Assembly (NCBI GenBank): GCA_965238265.1
Contig: OZ250185.1
Coordinates: 3,596,001 to 3,660,000, forward strand
Direction of reading: 5' to 3'
DNA length: 64,000 bases
Source of the DNA: JAJDUF01 sp965238265
GTDB taxonomy: Bacteria; Chloroflexota; UBA11872; UBA12225; JAJDUF01
Shown piece by piece: positions 1 to 7,404 of the stretch. A program made the translations under genes and the position numbers. The notes beneath the pieces were generated by a model, which saw only the letters and a list, made by a program, of their open reading frames with translations, was not told where the DNA came from and searched no databases. Within the stretch, counting starts at the first letter, position 1. Every line of letters begins with the position of its first letter.

Positions 1-117
1 CCAGAGGTGATGCAGGCCGGACGCTGGCAAGGACCAGCGATGGTCGCCCGCTATGCCGCGAAAGAGCTGGCCGGCCGCGGTGCGGTCGCCCGGCTCTACG
101 AATGCGGGAAGTTGTAG
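1..117 (+). CDS. Tyrosine recombinase, C-terminal end (cut by window edge)
   Basis: The first 38 codons of the window are open and end at a TAG at 115-117. They read PEVMQAGRWQGPAMVARYAA followed by KELAGRGAVARLYECGKL. This is the last part of a tyrosine recombinase: the His/Trp box (GRW) and the catalytic tyrosine (ARYAA). It is almost identical to the end of the recombinase at 3395-3976, so the two are paralogues in one island. The rest lies left of the window, so completeness cannot be judged. Confidence 0.75.
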   Translation, partial: PEVMQAGRWQGPAMVARYAAKELAGRGAVARLYECGKL

Positions 118-172
118 GCTCTCGTTCGCGCCGGGCATGGTGTTACGTCCAGAGGCTACCCCACAGGGCATG

Positions 173-426
173 CGGACCTCGTTTTTCTGACGCTGGCTGT
201 CAACCACGTCACTGCCGGCAGCCGGACGCTGGCGCTGGGTCCGGCGATGGTGTTTGCGACGTCCTAGGCGTCGGCGAGCTACCCCACAGGGCGGCCCCAT
301 GTCGGCGATTGCCCGACTCGACGCGGCCGTGGTGGCCGCCGCCGCTGAGTCGCTCGGCCGGCTTGATGCGGCCGACGGTGGCTGCCTTCGCGGGGCTGCG
401 CGGCCGTCGTGGCAGCGGGTTTTACC
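173..426 (+). pseudogene. Internally deleted copy of the HTH regulator at 5349-6113
   Basis: Two blocks match the intact regulator downstream. Positions 173-219 equal 5437-5483 over 47 of 47 bases, and 317-426 match 5985-6094 with two differences in 110 bases. About 500 bases between the blocks, including the second helix-turn-helix, are missing. The DNA between the blocks contains a 15-base direct repeat (155-169 and 278-292) and stop codons. What is left cannot make the regulator. It sits directly after a recombinase end, as part of an older decayed copy of the same cassette. Confidence 0.8.
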
Positions 427-470
427 TTTTTCGACAACGGGGTAGCCGTGTGGGGCAGGAGCAGGGACTA

Positions 471-599
471 ATGCGCTGGGACATAGCAATCGGCGTAGCG
501 GTAGGAATCATCGTCGGAGAGTTTGTCGTGCGGGTCCTGACACTGCTGCTCGGACTGGTCGCGTTTGGTGGCTGGTATGGGTACGCGCCCCTGGGGTGA
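471..599 (+). CDS. Small single-span membrane protein (42 aa)
   Basis: An ATG at 471 opens a 42-codon frame coding for one hydrophobic segment, roughly residues 4-36 (MRWDIAIGVAVGIIVGEF then VVRVLTLLLGLVAFGG). GCAGGAGCAGGG just upstream can serve as ribosome binding site. It follows the deleted regulator just as another tiny membrane frame (6151-6258) follows the intact regulator, so the pair probably belongs to the repeated cassette. No family is recognised. Confidence 0.4.
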   Translation: MRWDIAIGVAVGIIVGEFVVRVLTLLLGLVAFGGWYGYAPLG

Positions 600-686
600 T
601 CGCGCCTAACCGGAAACGCCTGGCTGCCGCTGTGCTGGTGCTGCTCCTGTGGACGAGCCTGACCACCTGGGCCATCCTCGGCTGCC

Positions 687-1445
687 TCACAACTGGCGTA
701 GGTGCTGCCCTGCGGCGCAGCCGTCGGCACCGCCTCTGGGGTGATCGTCGCCGCTGCAGTACGCCTGATTAGGAGGGCGCCAGTCGGCTGGCCCCTTCGC
801 ACCCTTGCTGCGGTTGGCCCCTGCCTCGACGGCCACCAAGTGCGCCGGCTGCGCCAGGTAGTTGGCGTACTCCCGCTTCCGCGCGGCGGACCAGGCCCCG
901 GCGCCGGTGTCGTGCGCGTGGCGCAGTGGCACCAGATGGTCAATGTCGAGCTGGCCCGGGTCCGTGAATCGCTGGCCGGTGTACGGCCCTAGCCATTCAC
1001 CGCTTGCCACCCGGCAGCGCCGGTCGTCCGTGAACGTGACCGGCACCAGCGACTCGGCAATCAGCACCTCTTGCCGCGTATCTTGGCAATCACCGTCCGC
1101 GTCAACCCAGTGCTGCCACGCGCCCCGGTCATAGACCGGCGTCGCCGCAGCAGTGACGGGCGGTGCCGTTGGCTGGAGCGTGGCCGTTGGCGCGAGAGCA
1201 GTTGTCGGTTGGAGTGTGGCGGTTGGTGCCAGGGTGGCCGTCGGTGCGAGGGTGGCCATTGGTGCGAGAGTAGCCGTCGGCACTGGGGTATCAGCAGGGA
1301 CGCGAGTGGGTACCGGCGCCTGCGTTGCTTGCTCGACTGGCTCGTCGTCTACCGGTCTGACGGCTGGCTCGCCGCAGGCAGCGAGTACGACGAATATCGA
1401 GGGTATGACTGTCTCGGGGCACCTGCTTGTGACCGCCGCGATCAC
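687..1445 (-). CDS. Lipoprotein with Thr-Pro linker and HNH (DUF1524/GmrSD-C-like) nuclease domain
   Basis: The protein starts with a short hydrophobic stretch and a lipobox-like VVLAAC, so it is probably exported and lipid-anchored. A linker of repeated PTATLAPTAT-type units follows, then an HNH-like domain with DGDCQDTRQEVL, DIDHLVPLRHAHDTGA, YAN and NRSKGAKGPADW, the pattern of the DUF1524 / GmrSD C-terminal nuclease family. I chose the GTG at 1445 because it puts the signal sequence at the N-terminus; the open frame extends upstream but without similarity. After NQAYC (near 765) the usual tail is missing. An Excalibur-like stretch (STYASCEAAEDG) is found in another frame at about 680-720, so the 3' end looks frameshifted. 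The 5' end overlaps head-on with the gene at 1329-2009. Confidence 0.65.
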   Translation of the reverse strand: MIAAVTSRCPETVIPSIFVVLAACGEPAVRPVDDEPVEQATQAPVPTRVPADTPVPTATLAPMATLAPTATLAPTATLQPTTALAPTATLQPTAPPVTAAATPVYDRGAWQHWVDADGDCQDTRQEVLIAESLVPVTFTDDRRCRVASGEWLGPYTGQRFTDPGQLDIDHLVPLRHAHDTGAGAWSAARKREYANYLAQPAHLVAVEAGANRSKGAKGPADWRPPNQAYCSGDDHPRGGADGCAAGQHLRQL

Positions 1446-2009
1446 CTCACCCGCCGCCAGTTCCAGGCGGTCAATAGGATGCACGCATGGGCACCAGCAG
1501 AATTCCCTCGCGAGTGGTGTGACCGACCGCTGCCGGAGTTGCAGAGCATCCCCTGGGGCCTGGATCTCATAGACGATGCCCGCGCCAGGGTGTTCCCGGG
1601 GGTTGTTGCCGTCCGTGATCTGGTCCGCCAAATGGCTGCGATAAGGAATGTGGGTGCTGTCGCACCAACGAAGGCCCTGCACCTGCTGCGTCCTCGGCTC
1701 GTGGCGCTCTCCGATAAGCATGTACGCGAGTGCCTCGGGATAGATTTAGAGTGCGCTACCGCCGACGAGTATGCGGCGCGAGCAGAAGACGTCCAGTGGA
1801 AAATTCGGAAGTTGGGCCAAGAGAATGCTGACGCCCTCGCTGCACTCCACACCTATGCGAACAACCTGCCCTCCGTGACGACCCCGCTCTCCAAAGTGCG
1901 CGTCCTCGATATGGTGCTCTGGTCACAGTGGGCCTGTGAGGAGCAGCACGCGCAGAAACGGGGCCTGCCACTCGGCCCGCCGCGCCCCATCAGCCACTAC
2001 AACCGCTGA
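1329..2009 (+). CDS. DUF6308-like protein
   Basis: The conserved core is IRNVGAVAPTKALHLLRPRLVAL with a following DKHVRECLG, the pattern I associate with DUF6308 proteins, whose function is unknown. Residues that fit the family (GYDCLGAPACDRRDHLTRR) reach upstream of the first ATG at 1479. I therefore prefer a non-ATG start such as TTG at 1329, but the start is not settled. If so, its first ~115 bases lie opposite the 5' end of the nuclease lipoprotein on the other strand. A small membrane protein gene follows 18 bases downstream. Confidence 0.55.
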   Translation: MLDWLVVYRSDGWLAAGSEYDEYRGYDCLGAPACDRRDHLTRRQFQAVNRMHAWAPAEFPREWCDRPLPELQSIPWGLDLIDDARARVFPGVVAVRDLVRQMAAIRNVGAVAPTKALHLLRPRLVALSDKHVRECLGIDLECATADEYAARAEDVQWKIRKLGQENADALAALHTYANNLPSVTTPLSKVRVLDMVLWSQWACEEQHAQKRGLPLGPPRPISHYNR

Positions 2010-2027
2010 AGCCATCAACTCGCGCCC

Positions 2028-2222
2028 GTGCTGATCTTGGGCTACGCAGCGTTCCTCGGCGGCGGAGTCGTCCTGGAATACGGGATCGGCATCGCAGGCA
2101 ACATCTTCGTCTCCACTCTCGACACAATGCTGCACACATCCCAGGCCGGCATCGCAATCACCATCATCATCGCCACCGGCCTTGCCTGGCTGATCTTCCG
2201 TGTCCTGATCGAACTCCGCTAG
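2028..2222 (+). CDS. Small membrane protein, LIELR-ending type (copy 1)
   Basis: GTG at 2028 opens a 64-codon frame with two hydrophobic segments (about residues 3-25 and 40-58) and the C-terminus AWLIFRVLIELR. The gene at 5047-5340 ends with the same LLIELR, and the two share 31 identical bases across the stop codon (2205-2235 and 5323-5353). Because identity runs past the stop, these are recent duplicates or recombination products, not just similar proteins. Function unknown; the size suggests a holin-like or island-encoded membrane peptide, which is inference only. Confidence 0.5.
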   Translation: MLILGYAAFLGGGVVLEYGIGIAGNIFVSTLDTMLHTSQAGIAITIIIATGLAWLIFRVLIELR

Positions 2223-2316
2223 ACGCAGCGGTGATTTTCGCCGAGCTGCACCCGGCGACGTCAGCCAGGGGACGCGACTGACGCGCCTTTTTAAGGGCCT
2301 TGCTAAAATCGAGAAA

Positions 2317-3009
2317 TTACTCCGAGTGGGGCGCCACGGGGTCCTCAGCAATTTCCGGTGGAATTGGCATCCAGTAGCTTACAGGGGTGTCGAATGGCTG
2401 GACCGGACAGCATTCTTGGTCGTAAAGGTTACGCCAGCCGTCCGGCTGGCGGAGCATTGCCCATGCCCCAACCGCAGCGAGCGTGGCGTCTCGTTTATGT
2501 GTGACCAGTCCTTCCGTCAAGCGCTGCACCATATACACCACGTGAGGCTCCCCTGAGTGGCACAGCAGGTGCTGTATTGCCGTAGGGTGAGCCTCCGTTA
2601 TCCGCAGGTTCCCCCATGTTGCTCGGAGATGCCTCCCCAACAAGGTGCCCTGTACCGTGACCGCACCCTGCAAGGCGTTGACTGCCTGAACCGTGCCGCC
2701 CAACTTCTTTGGTGGGAACGTGGCGGCCCTCAACGCTTTCCTGCGTACGCCGTCAACTGTCCGCTTCCTACGCTTGCTCCAAAACATCGGGGCATCAATG
2801 CCGGCGGCGAGTGGAGCGTGCTCTTGGCAGTCATCGCGCCGTAGTTCTTGCTGCACTTGGATGAGTGCGTCCCAGGCGTCGCGGGCCAATCCGGTTACTG
2901 CGGGTGGTTCCAGGCTGCCACCAGCTATTCTGCAGATGCTCCAACCGAAGTTGCCAGGGCCACCGGGCTTGCCTTGGCCGCCGGGATCGAACCCCAGGAT
3001 GACGCCCAT
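2317..3009 (-). CDS. DUF429-like protein (predicted RNase H-fold nuclease family)
   Basis: 230 residues. The N-terminus GVILGFDPGGQG resembles the first acidic strand of RNase H-fold proteins. AAGIDAPMFWS, a basic RRKRTVDGVRRKAL stretch, the RITEAHPTAIQHLL block and KRDATLAAVGAWAML follow the motif order of DUF429 (GIDaP, E-HP, D-aa-A). The assignment rests on motif order and may be a distant relative. ATG at 3009 is followed at once by conserved residues, so the start is good. It points leftward, against the surrounding island genes, and has no obvious partner. Confidence 0.55.
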   Translation of the reverse strand: MGVILGFDPGGQGKPGGPGNFGWSICRIAGGSLEPPAVTGLARDAWDALIQVQQELRRDDCQEHAPLAAGIDAPMFWSKRRKRTVDGVRRKALRAATFPPKKLGGTVQAVNALQGAVTVQGTLLGRHLRATWGNLRITEAHPTAIQHLLCHSGEPHVVYMVQRLTEGLVTHKRDATLAAVGAWAMLRQPDGWRNLYDQECCPVQPFDTPVSYWMPIPPEIAEDPVAPHSE

Positions 3010-3164
3010 ATCCAGACACCTCCCACGCTAGACAGCCACCGGCCTATACCGCACACGCGGCGCGGTGTGAACGCCTCAAATTTCGGTAGTGTATCAGTTT
3101 GAAAATCCCTCGCCGCGCAAGCCCGGCGGCAGCGCTCACTGCCACCGCCAGGGAAACGCGGCAC

Positions 3165-3355
3165 CCGACGCGCGGATGTTCCCCGTCACGCCCGAAACAA
3201 TCGGCAGCCGGCTTGTATCCGGCTGCCGGGCCGTCGGTTTACAGCCGGACCCCGGTTACTGTGCGGACTCGTTTGGCCTCACCGAGGTCCTAACTGCCGA
3301 TCCTGACACGCTTGGGCGCCTCGTCGCGCGCGTGTATCAGCATAGGCAACTCTGA
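3165..3355 (+). pseudogene. Decayed tyrosine-recombinase fragment
   Basis: DARMFPVTPETIGSRLVSGC lines up with the recombinase 400 bases downstream (EARVFGLTPDTIGRRVRAAC). The following HSPR box and RW box are absent and the frame ends with unrelated sequence (ARVYQHRQL). It is a divergent leftover of a third recombinase copy, in tandem with the better preserved one. No start or DNA-binding domain can be seen. Confidence 0.5.
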
Positions 3356-3394
3356 CCACTCGCCCGCGGCAGGCGGGCAAAGCTCCCAACTCAG

Positions 3395-3976
3395 TTGCCC
3401 CACGTCGGCACCGTTGTTCGGACAACCACGTTGCATAAAGTGGTTTACTCGCCCCGGCGCTGGCGGCGTTATCCCGTGAGTCTGCCTGCTGGCCCGGCGG
3501 CGACTGCCTGCGACCGCGGCCTGCTTCGACGCGCGGAGGTTGCCGACTTGACGTGGGGTGACATCAGCCGCGAAGACGACGACTCCGGGCGCGTGCTGAT
3601 CGCGAAGTCGGAGACGGACCAGACCGGCGAGGGGGCTGTCGTCTACATCAGCCCGGCCACAATGGACGCGCTCGACGCGATCCGGCCAGCGGACGTGGCA
3701 CCGGAGGCCCGCGTCTTCGGCTTGACGCCTGACACTATCGGGCGCCGGGTGCGGGCCGCGTGCGCTGCTGCCGGACTACCAGCCGGCTACAGCGGCCACA
3801 GTCCGCGGGTCGGGATGGCAACGGCCCTCGTCCGGTGGAGGGCTGCACTGCCGGAGGTGATGCAGGCCGGGCGCTGGCAGGGTCCGGCAATGGTCAGCCG
3901 CTATGCCGCGAAGGAGCTGGCCGGCCGCGGGGCGGTGGCCCGGCGCTACGAACGCGGCGAGCTGGGCGAGCTGTAG
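3395..3976 (+). CDS. Tyrosine recombinase catalytic domain, N-terminally truncated
   Basis: All active-site elements are visible: first Arg in GLLRRAEVADLTW, Lys in IAKSETDQ, the HSPR box (SGHSPRVGMATAL), Trp in the His/Trp position (AGRWQGPAM) and the Tyr nucleophile (SRYAA). The usual N-terminal SAM-like core-binding domain (about 100 residues) is missing. The first ~35 residues (PRRWRRYPVSLPAG) do not fit the family, so the 5' part has been replaced or frameshifted. The listed start is the first possible one (TTG) and is not supported by a ribosome binding site. It is probably inactive as an integrase but marks the origin of the island. Confidence 0.7.
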   Translation: MPHVGTVVRTTTLHKVVYSPRRWRRYPVSLPAGPAATACDRGLLRRAEVADLTWGDISREDDDSGRVLIAKSETDQTGEGAVVYISPATMDALDAIRPADVAPEARVFGLTPDTIGRRVRAACAAAGLPAGYSGHSPRVGMATALVRWRAALPEVMQAGRWQGPAMVSRYAAKELAGRGAVARRYERGELGEL

Positions 3977-4014
3977 GCAGCCAACGCGGTCAGCCGGAGT
4001 ACCGCTGTCAACAT

Positions 4015-4044
4015 TTGACAATGCTGCTTCGCTCTAGCTATGAT
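4015..4044 (+). promoter_or_regulatory. Sigma-70-type promoter of the NYN gene
   Basis: TTGACA at 4015-4020 and TATGAT at 4039-4044 are separated by 18 bases. This is a near-consensus pair in otherwise GC-rich DNA, about 70 bases ahead of the ATG at 4116. Confidence 0.6.
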
Positions 4045-4081
4045 GCAGGCAATCCCCCCTGTCACTTCGGGGGCAGGGCGC

Positions 4082-4105
4082 GAGGCCATCCCCCGGGATG
4101 GCCTC
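4082..4105 (+). promoter_or_regulatory. 10-bp hairpin in the leader of the NYN gene
   Basis: GAGGCCATCC (4082-4091) and GGATGGCCTC (4096-4105) form a perfect stem with a four-base loop. It ends ten bases before the start codon, where the ribosome binding site should be. No T-run follows, so it is not a typical terminator. A role in translation control or binding by the encoded RNase-like protein is possible but inferred. Confidence 0.45.
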
Positions 4106-4115
4106 TGCGAGTTTA

Positions 4116-4745
4116 ATGAAGACCAACGTCTACGTTGATGGCTTCAACCTGTACTACGGCTGCGTGAAGGGTACACCTTACCGCTGGCTCGACCTCGCGC
4201 AGCTATGCCGGATACTGCTCCCCTCGGACCGGATCCATCGTATTCGCTACTTCACTGCCCTCGTCCAATCCAGACTGGACAATCCGCAGCAGCCGGAGCG
4301 CCAGCAGACCTACCTACGGGCACTCCGTACGATCCCGAACCTTTCCATCCACTACGGACACTTTCTGTCTCATGTGGTCAGGCTACCGCTGGCGCAGCCG
4401 CCCGCCGCGGGCCCACGTACAGTCGAAGTCGTGAGAACGGAGGAGAAGGGGTCGGATGTCAACCTGGCGACCGCGCTACTGGTTGATGGTTTTAGCCACG
4501 ACTTTGAGGCGGCGGTGGTGATCTCCAACGACTCCGACTTGTTGGAGCCGATCAGAGTCGTGCGTGAGCAGCTTGGGGCCCCAGTGGGAATCTTGAATCC
4601 GCATCCTCGGAAGCGGCGTAGCCGGGCGCTCTTCCAGGTGGCTACCTTTTGGAGACAGGTGAGCCGCCGGGCGTTGCAGGCCAGCCAGTTCCCGCACACC
4701 CTCACCGATGCCCATGGCACAATCACCAAGCCCCAGGGCTGGTAG
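4116..4745 (+). CDS. NYN-domain (LabA/DUF88-type, PIN-like fold) predicted ribonuclease
   Basis: The protein begins MKTNVYVDGFNLYYGCVKGT, the acidic first strand of NYN domains (VDGFNLYY). Further acidic positions appear in EEKGSDVNLATALLVDGF and in VVISNDSDLLEPIRVV, the pattern of LabA/DUF88 proteins, a family of PIN-like RNases. Length (209 aa) is typical. I use the ATG at 4116, not 4098, because the motif starts immediately after it and 4098 lies inside the leader hairpin. It has its own promoter and hairpin leader. Its target is unknown. Confidence 0.8.
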   Translation: MKTNVYVDGFNLYYGCVKGTPYRWLDLAQLCRILLPSDRIHRIRYFTALVQSRLDNPQQPERQQTYLRALRTIPNLSIHYGHFLSHVVRLPLAQPPAAGPRTVEVVRTEEKGSDVNLATALLVDGFSHDFEAAVVISNDSDLLEPIRVVREQLGAPVGILNPHPRKRRSRALFQVATFWRQVSRRALQASQFPHTLTDAHGTITKPQGW

Positions 4746-5046
4746 CTAACGACGGGTGTCGTACACGTGGACGCTGCCCTACCGCTCGCCTCTCGGAGCA
4801 CGGGTAGATGTAGCCTGTAGCCCTTTCGCCGGCGCCGGCTTCGCCGAAATCGCCCTAGAACGGCTCAGGACGGCCGTTCAGCGCCTGAGTAGGCCCACAC
4901 ACAAACCCAAACCTATACAACCGTCAACGGCTTGCCCTGTGGCGCTCAGAGCACCATACAGCGCGGATGACGGAGGCCGGTGCCTCCAGTTCGTCCACCA
5001 GAACGTGCTCGCCCACAAGGTCTCTATCGCCTCTCGCAGGAAGTGG
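4746..5046. other. Spacer without recognised gene
   Basis: An open frame continues through this stretch into the next gene, but it shows no start signal and no recognisable domain. I see no hairpin or repeat. Confidence 0.4.
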
Positions 5047-5340
5047 ATGGTCATGCAGACACGACCGCGCTATCCGACAGTGGTTAGCCGAGCGGACCAG
5101 CCCCGAAGCCGGCGCAAGGAGCTAGCCTGCTCCGCCGTCGCCCTGGCAGCCCTCGTCATCATCTATGCCCTGTTCCTCAGCATTGGGTTCGTCGTGCAAC
5201 AGGGGATCAACCTCGCCAGCATCGCCATCCTGAGCACCACCTACAACCTCTTGCTGGCAGCCCCGGTGGCCGTCGGCACCATCCTGATCGTCGGTGCGCT
5301 CATCTGGGTCGCCATCCGACTACTGATCGAACTCCGCTAG
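5047..5340 (+). CDS. Small membrane protein, LIELR-ending type (copy 2)
   Basis: ATG at 5047 (or 5053) gives 97 (95) residues: a basic N-terminus, then hydrophobic segments at about residues 30-50 and 70-92, ending WVAIRLLIELR. The 3' end and 13 bases beyond the stop are identical to those of the protein at 2028-2222. The HTH regulator starts within the shared block, eight bases after this stop. Confidence 0.5.
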   Translation: MVMQTRPRYPTVVSRADQPRSRRKELACSAVALAALVIIYALFLSIGFVVQQGINLASIAILSTTYNLLLAAPVAVGTILIVGALIWVAIRLLIELR

Positions 5341-5348
5341 ACGCAGCG

Positions 5349-6113
5349 GTGATCTGGGATCATGTTGGCACGCCGTTCTGCCTCTCGTCGCCGGCGGCGA
5401 CGACTGTATCGCGGTGGGAACGCGGCGAGGCCCGGCCGGACCTCGTTTTTCTGACGCTGGCTGTCAACCACGTCACTGCCGGCGGCGACCTGGCCGCTAT
5501 CCGCGCCGCGCTCGCCGCTGCTGGTGAGGACTCTCTGGTAGAGCGGGCGGTAGCAGCGTGGCGGCTGGTAGCTCGACTGGTGGCCCGACTCGAGGCCGCA
5601 GCGGCTGCCGACGACTCGCCACTGATCCGCAGCACGCTCGCCCGGCTCGACGGCGGCGTAGCCGCTGCCGCTGAGGCCCTGGGCCAGTTCGGTGTAACCA
5701 GCGATGCACTCGACCGGCTCGATGCGCCCGGCGTGGCCGCCGTCGTCGTGGCGGCCCGGCTTGCCCGGCTTGAGGCGGCCGCCGGTGACGGCCTACGCCG
5801 GCAGCGAGCCGCTGCCGGCTACTCACAGGCCGACATGGCCGCGCTGCTGGACGTGACGGTGCAGACGTGGCGGCGGTGGGAGCGTGGTAACGGCAGGCCG
5901 GGGCCGGCCACGCTGCGCCGGGTGCAGCTCATCGCTACCCGACGCGCGGCCGCGGCCTCCGCTGACGGCAGCGCACTGGCCCGGCTCGACGCGGCCGTGG
6001 TGGCCGCCGCCGCTGAGTCGCTCGGCCGGCTTGATGCGGCCGACGGTGGCTGCCTTCGCGGGGCTGCGCGGTCGTGGTGGCAGCGGGTTTTACCCGGCCG
6101 CCGTGTGGGGTAG
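5349..6113 (+). CDS. XRE-type regulator with one complete and one clipped helix-turn-helix
   Basis: The C-terminal half carries a full XRE-like motif (GLRRQRAAAGYSQADMAALL, then VTVQTWRRWERGNGRPGP). Near the N-terminus a second motif is present only as its recognition helix (TVSRWERGEARPDLV), so the gene looks like a tandem-HTH protein that lost its first ~30 residues. Between them lies an Ala/Leu/Arg-rich helical stretch (residues ~45-140), probably a dimerisation spacer. The GTG start lies in the 31-base repeat shared with 2205-2235 and has no ribosome binding site, so truncation by recombination at that repeat is likely. A deleted copy is at 173-426. Confidence 0.6.
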   Translation: MIWDHVGTPFCLSSPAATTVSRWERGEARPDLVFLTLAVNHVTAGGDLAAIRAALAAAGEDSLVERAVAAWRLVARLVARLEAAAAADDSPLIRSTLARLDGGVAAAAEALGQFGVTSDALDRLDAPGVAAVVVAARLARLEAAAGDGLRRQRAAAGYSQADMAALLDVTVQTWRRWERGNGRPGPATLRRVQLIATRRAAAASADGSALARLDAAVVAAAAESLGRLDAADGGCLRGAARSWWQRVLPGRRVG

Positions 6114-6150
6114 CCAGCGGGCAGGCGGAAAAGCGCGTGGCGAGGACAGA

Positions 6151-6258
6151 GTCACAATATCTGGTGTTGGGATTGTGGTAACTATCGTCGTGATCGTGGC
6201 AGTAATCCTGGTCGTGCTATTCGTGGCCGGGGGCATAGGGATCGCCACACGGGAGTAG
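6151..6258 (+). CDS. Small membrane peptide after the HTH gene
   Basis: The frame reads VTISGVGIVVTIVVIVAVIL then VVLFVAGGIGIATRE, one very hydrophobic span. No ATG is present; GTG at 6175 would leave 27 residues. It occupies the same place behind the regulator as the 42-residue peptide at 471-599 behind the deleted copy. Whether it is translated is uncertain. Confidence 0.25.
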   Translation, partial: VTISGVGIVVTIVVIVAVILVVLFVAGGIGIATRE

Positions 6259-6260
6259 CC

Positions 6261-6347
6261 ATGAACGGAAAGCCCTGGAGCAGAGACGAAGACCTCGCCG
6301 TGCTCTATCTCAAGGAGACGTACCGAGCGCCAGCGGTCCTTGCATAG
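6261..6347 (+). pseudogene. Remnant of a SANT/Myb-like N-terminus (28 aa)
   Basis: ATG at 6261 opens a frame reading KPWSRDEDLAVLYLKETYRA that stops after 28 codons. W-S-x-D-E-D-L-A-V-L is the start of SANT/Myb-like DNA-binding helices, and such proteins should continue for at least 50 more residues. What follows is unrelated DNA with repeated AGCCG(C/T)TTGACAG, so this is a clipped gene. Confidence 0.35.
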
Positions 6348-6401
6348 CAGGCTGAGGCCAGCCGTTTGACAGAGCGGCGTGAGTTGCGTAGGCTAGCCGC
6401 T

Positions 6402-6430
6402 TGACAGATGATCCTCACAAGTGTAGTCGT
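6402..6430 (+). promoter_or_regulatory. Possible promoter of the ankyrin gene
   Basis: GCCGTTTGACAG (about 6362) and GCCGCTTGACAG (about 6397) are near-repeats containing TTGACA. The second is followed after about 17 bases by a weak TAGTCG. It lies about 55 bases upstream of the ATG at 6460. The -10 match is poor. Confidence 0.25.
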
Positions 6431-6459
6431 GGCTAAGGAATAAGAGGGATGGGCTTGTC

Positions 6460-7371
6460 ATGAAGAATCTCCGATCATGGTTCAGTATCATTGTCGCTGC
6501 CGGCTACCTCCTTGGCAGCGCATTCGCGGTTCCGGCGGCGCAGGCGCAGCAAGGCCCCCATGCCCACGGGGCCGTCGTCGGGCTCAAAGACACGCCCCAT
6601 CTTTGGATCGCCGATGAACACGGCGTGCTGCATTGGGGCGGCGATACCCGCGCCTTGGCCGGGAAGCATATCGCCTGGAGCAACCGCATAGAGGTATGTT
6701 TGCCGCGGCTACGCACGTGGCCGGTTGGCGATCCTTGGTTGAGCGCTGGGCTGCTGAAGGACGGCGCTCCGATCTATCAGGTCAAGTGGGAGACCGAATG
6801 GGCGCAACCGAAGCTGCTCCATATCCAGTCCATCAAGGACGTGGAGTTGTTTGGGATTGACGGCAGCAACTATGGGAACTACGTGCTCGAAAAGAGCGAG
6901 TGGGAGCGCCGCTTTGGTATCCCCGCAGCCGGTCTTGAGCGATCCCCGCTCGCGCCGGCCGTGGAGCCACCAGCGGCCATGCCCTTTCCTCGTGGCAGTG
7001 AGGCTCTCCACAATGCGATCTGGCGAGGCCAAACCAACACGGTACGGACACTCGTTGCCGCCGGGGCGCAACTCAACGTAGTTGACGACGGCGGCGATCC
7101 GCTGCTCCACGAGGCGATTTGGCGTGGCCATACGGAGATCGTGCGAATGCTGGTTGACGCTGGCGCGGAGATTGACACCAATGACTCTGGTGGTGATCCG
7201 CTGCTCCACGAGGCGATTTGGCGTGGCCATACGGAGATTGTGCGGCTGCTGGTCGACGCTTGCGCGGACGTTAACGCCAGAGACTCCAGTGGCGATTCGA
7301 TGCTCCACGAGGCGCAGTGGCGTGGCCATACGGAAATTGTGCGGATTCTCGTTGACGCCGGTGCGCAATAG
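6460..7371 (+). CDS. Exported ankyrin-repeat protein
   Basis: Residues 1-29 form a signal peptide (basic start, hydrophobic core, AVPAAQAQ cleavage region). Residues 35-160 are a domain of unknown family with several Trp-rich blocks (PHLWIADEHGVLHWGG). From about residue 183 come four ankyrin repeats of 33 residues (LLHEAIWRGHTEIVRMLVDA type). At DNA level the repeats are nearly identical with a 99-base period; 7096-7139 equals 7195-7238 over 44 bases. The array ends directly at the stop, so the last repeat has no capping helix. Ankyrin arrays bind proteins; the partner is unknown. It is followed by a strong hairpin. Confidence 0.8.
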   Translation: MKNLRSWFSIIVAAGYLLGSAFAVPAAQAQQGPHAHGAVVGLKDTPHLWIADEHGVLHWGGDTRALAGKHIAWSNRIEVCLPRLRTWPVGDPWLSAGLLKDGAPIYQVKWETEWAQPKLLHIQSIKDVELFGIDGSNYGNYVLEKSEWERRFGIPAAGLERSPLAPAVEPPAAMPFPRGSEALHNAIWRGQTNTVRTLVAAGAQLNVVDDGGDPLLHEAIWRGHTEIVRMLVDAGAEIDTNDSGGDPLLHEAIWRGHTEIVRLLVDACADVNARDSSGDSMLHEAQWRGHTEIVRILVDAGAQ

Positions 7372-7404
7372 TCGTTTGGGGTCCGCCGCTTCCGATACGG
7401 TCCG

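Noticed and set aside
1153..1572. Plus-strand open frame rich in Val-Gly-Ala repeats
   Set aside because: It is the complement of the Thr-Pro linker of the nuclease lipoprotein on the minus strand.
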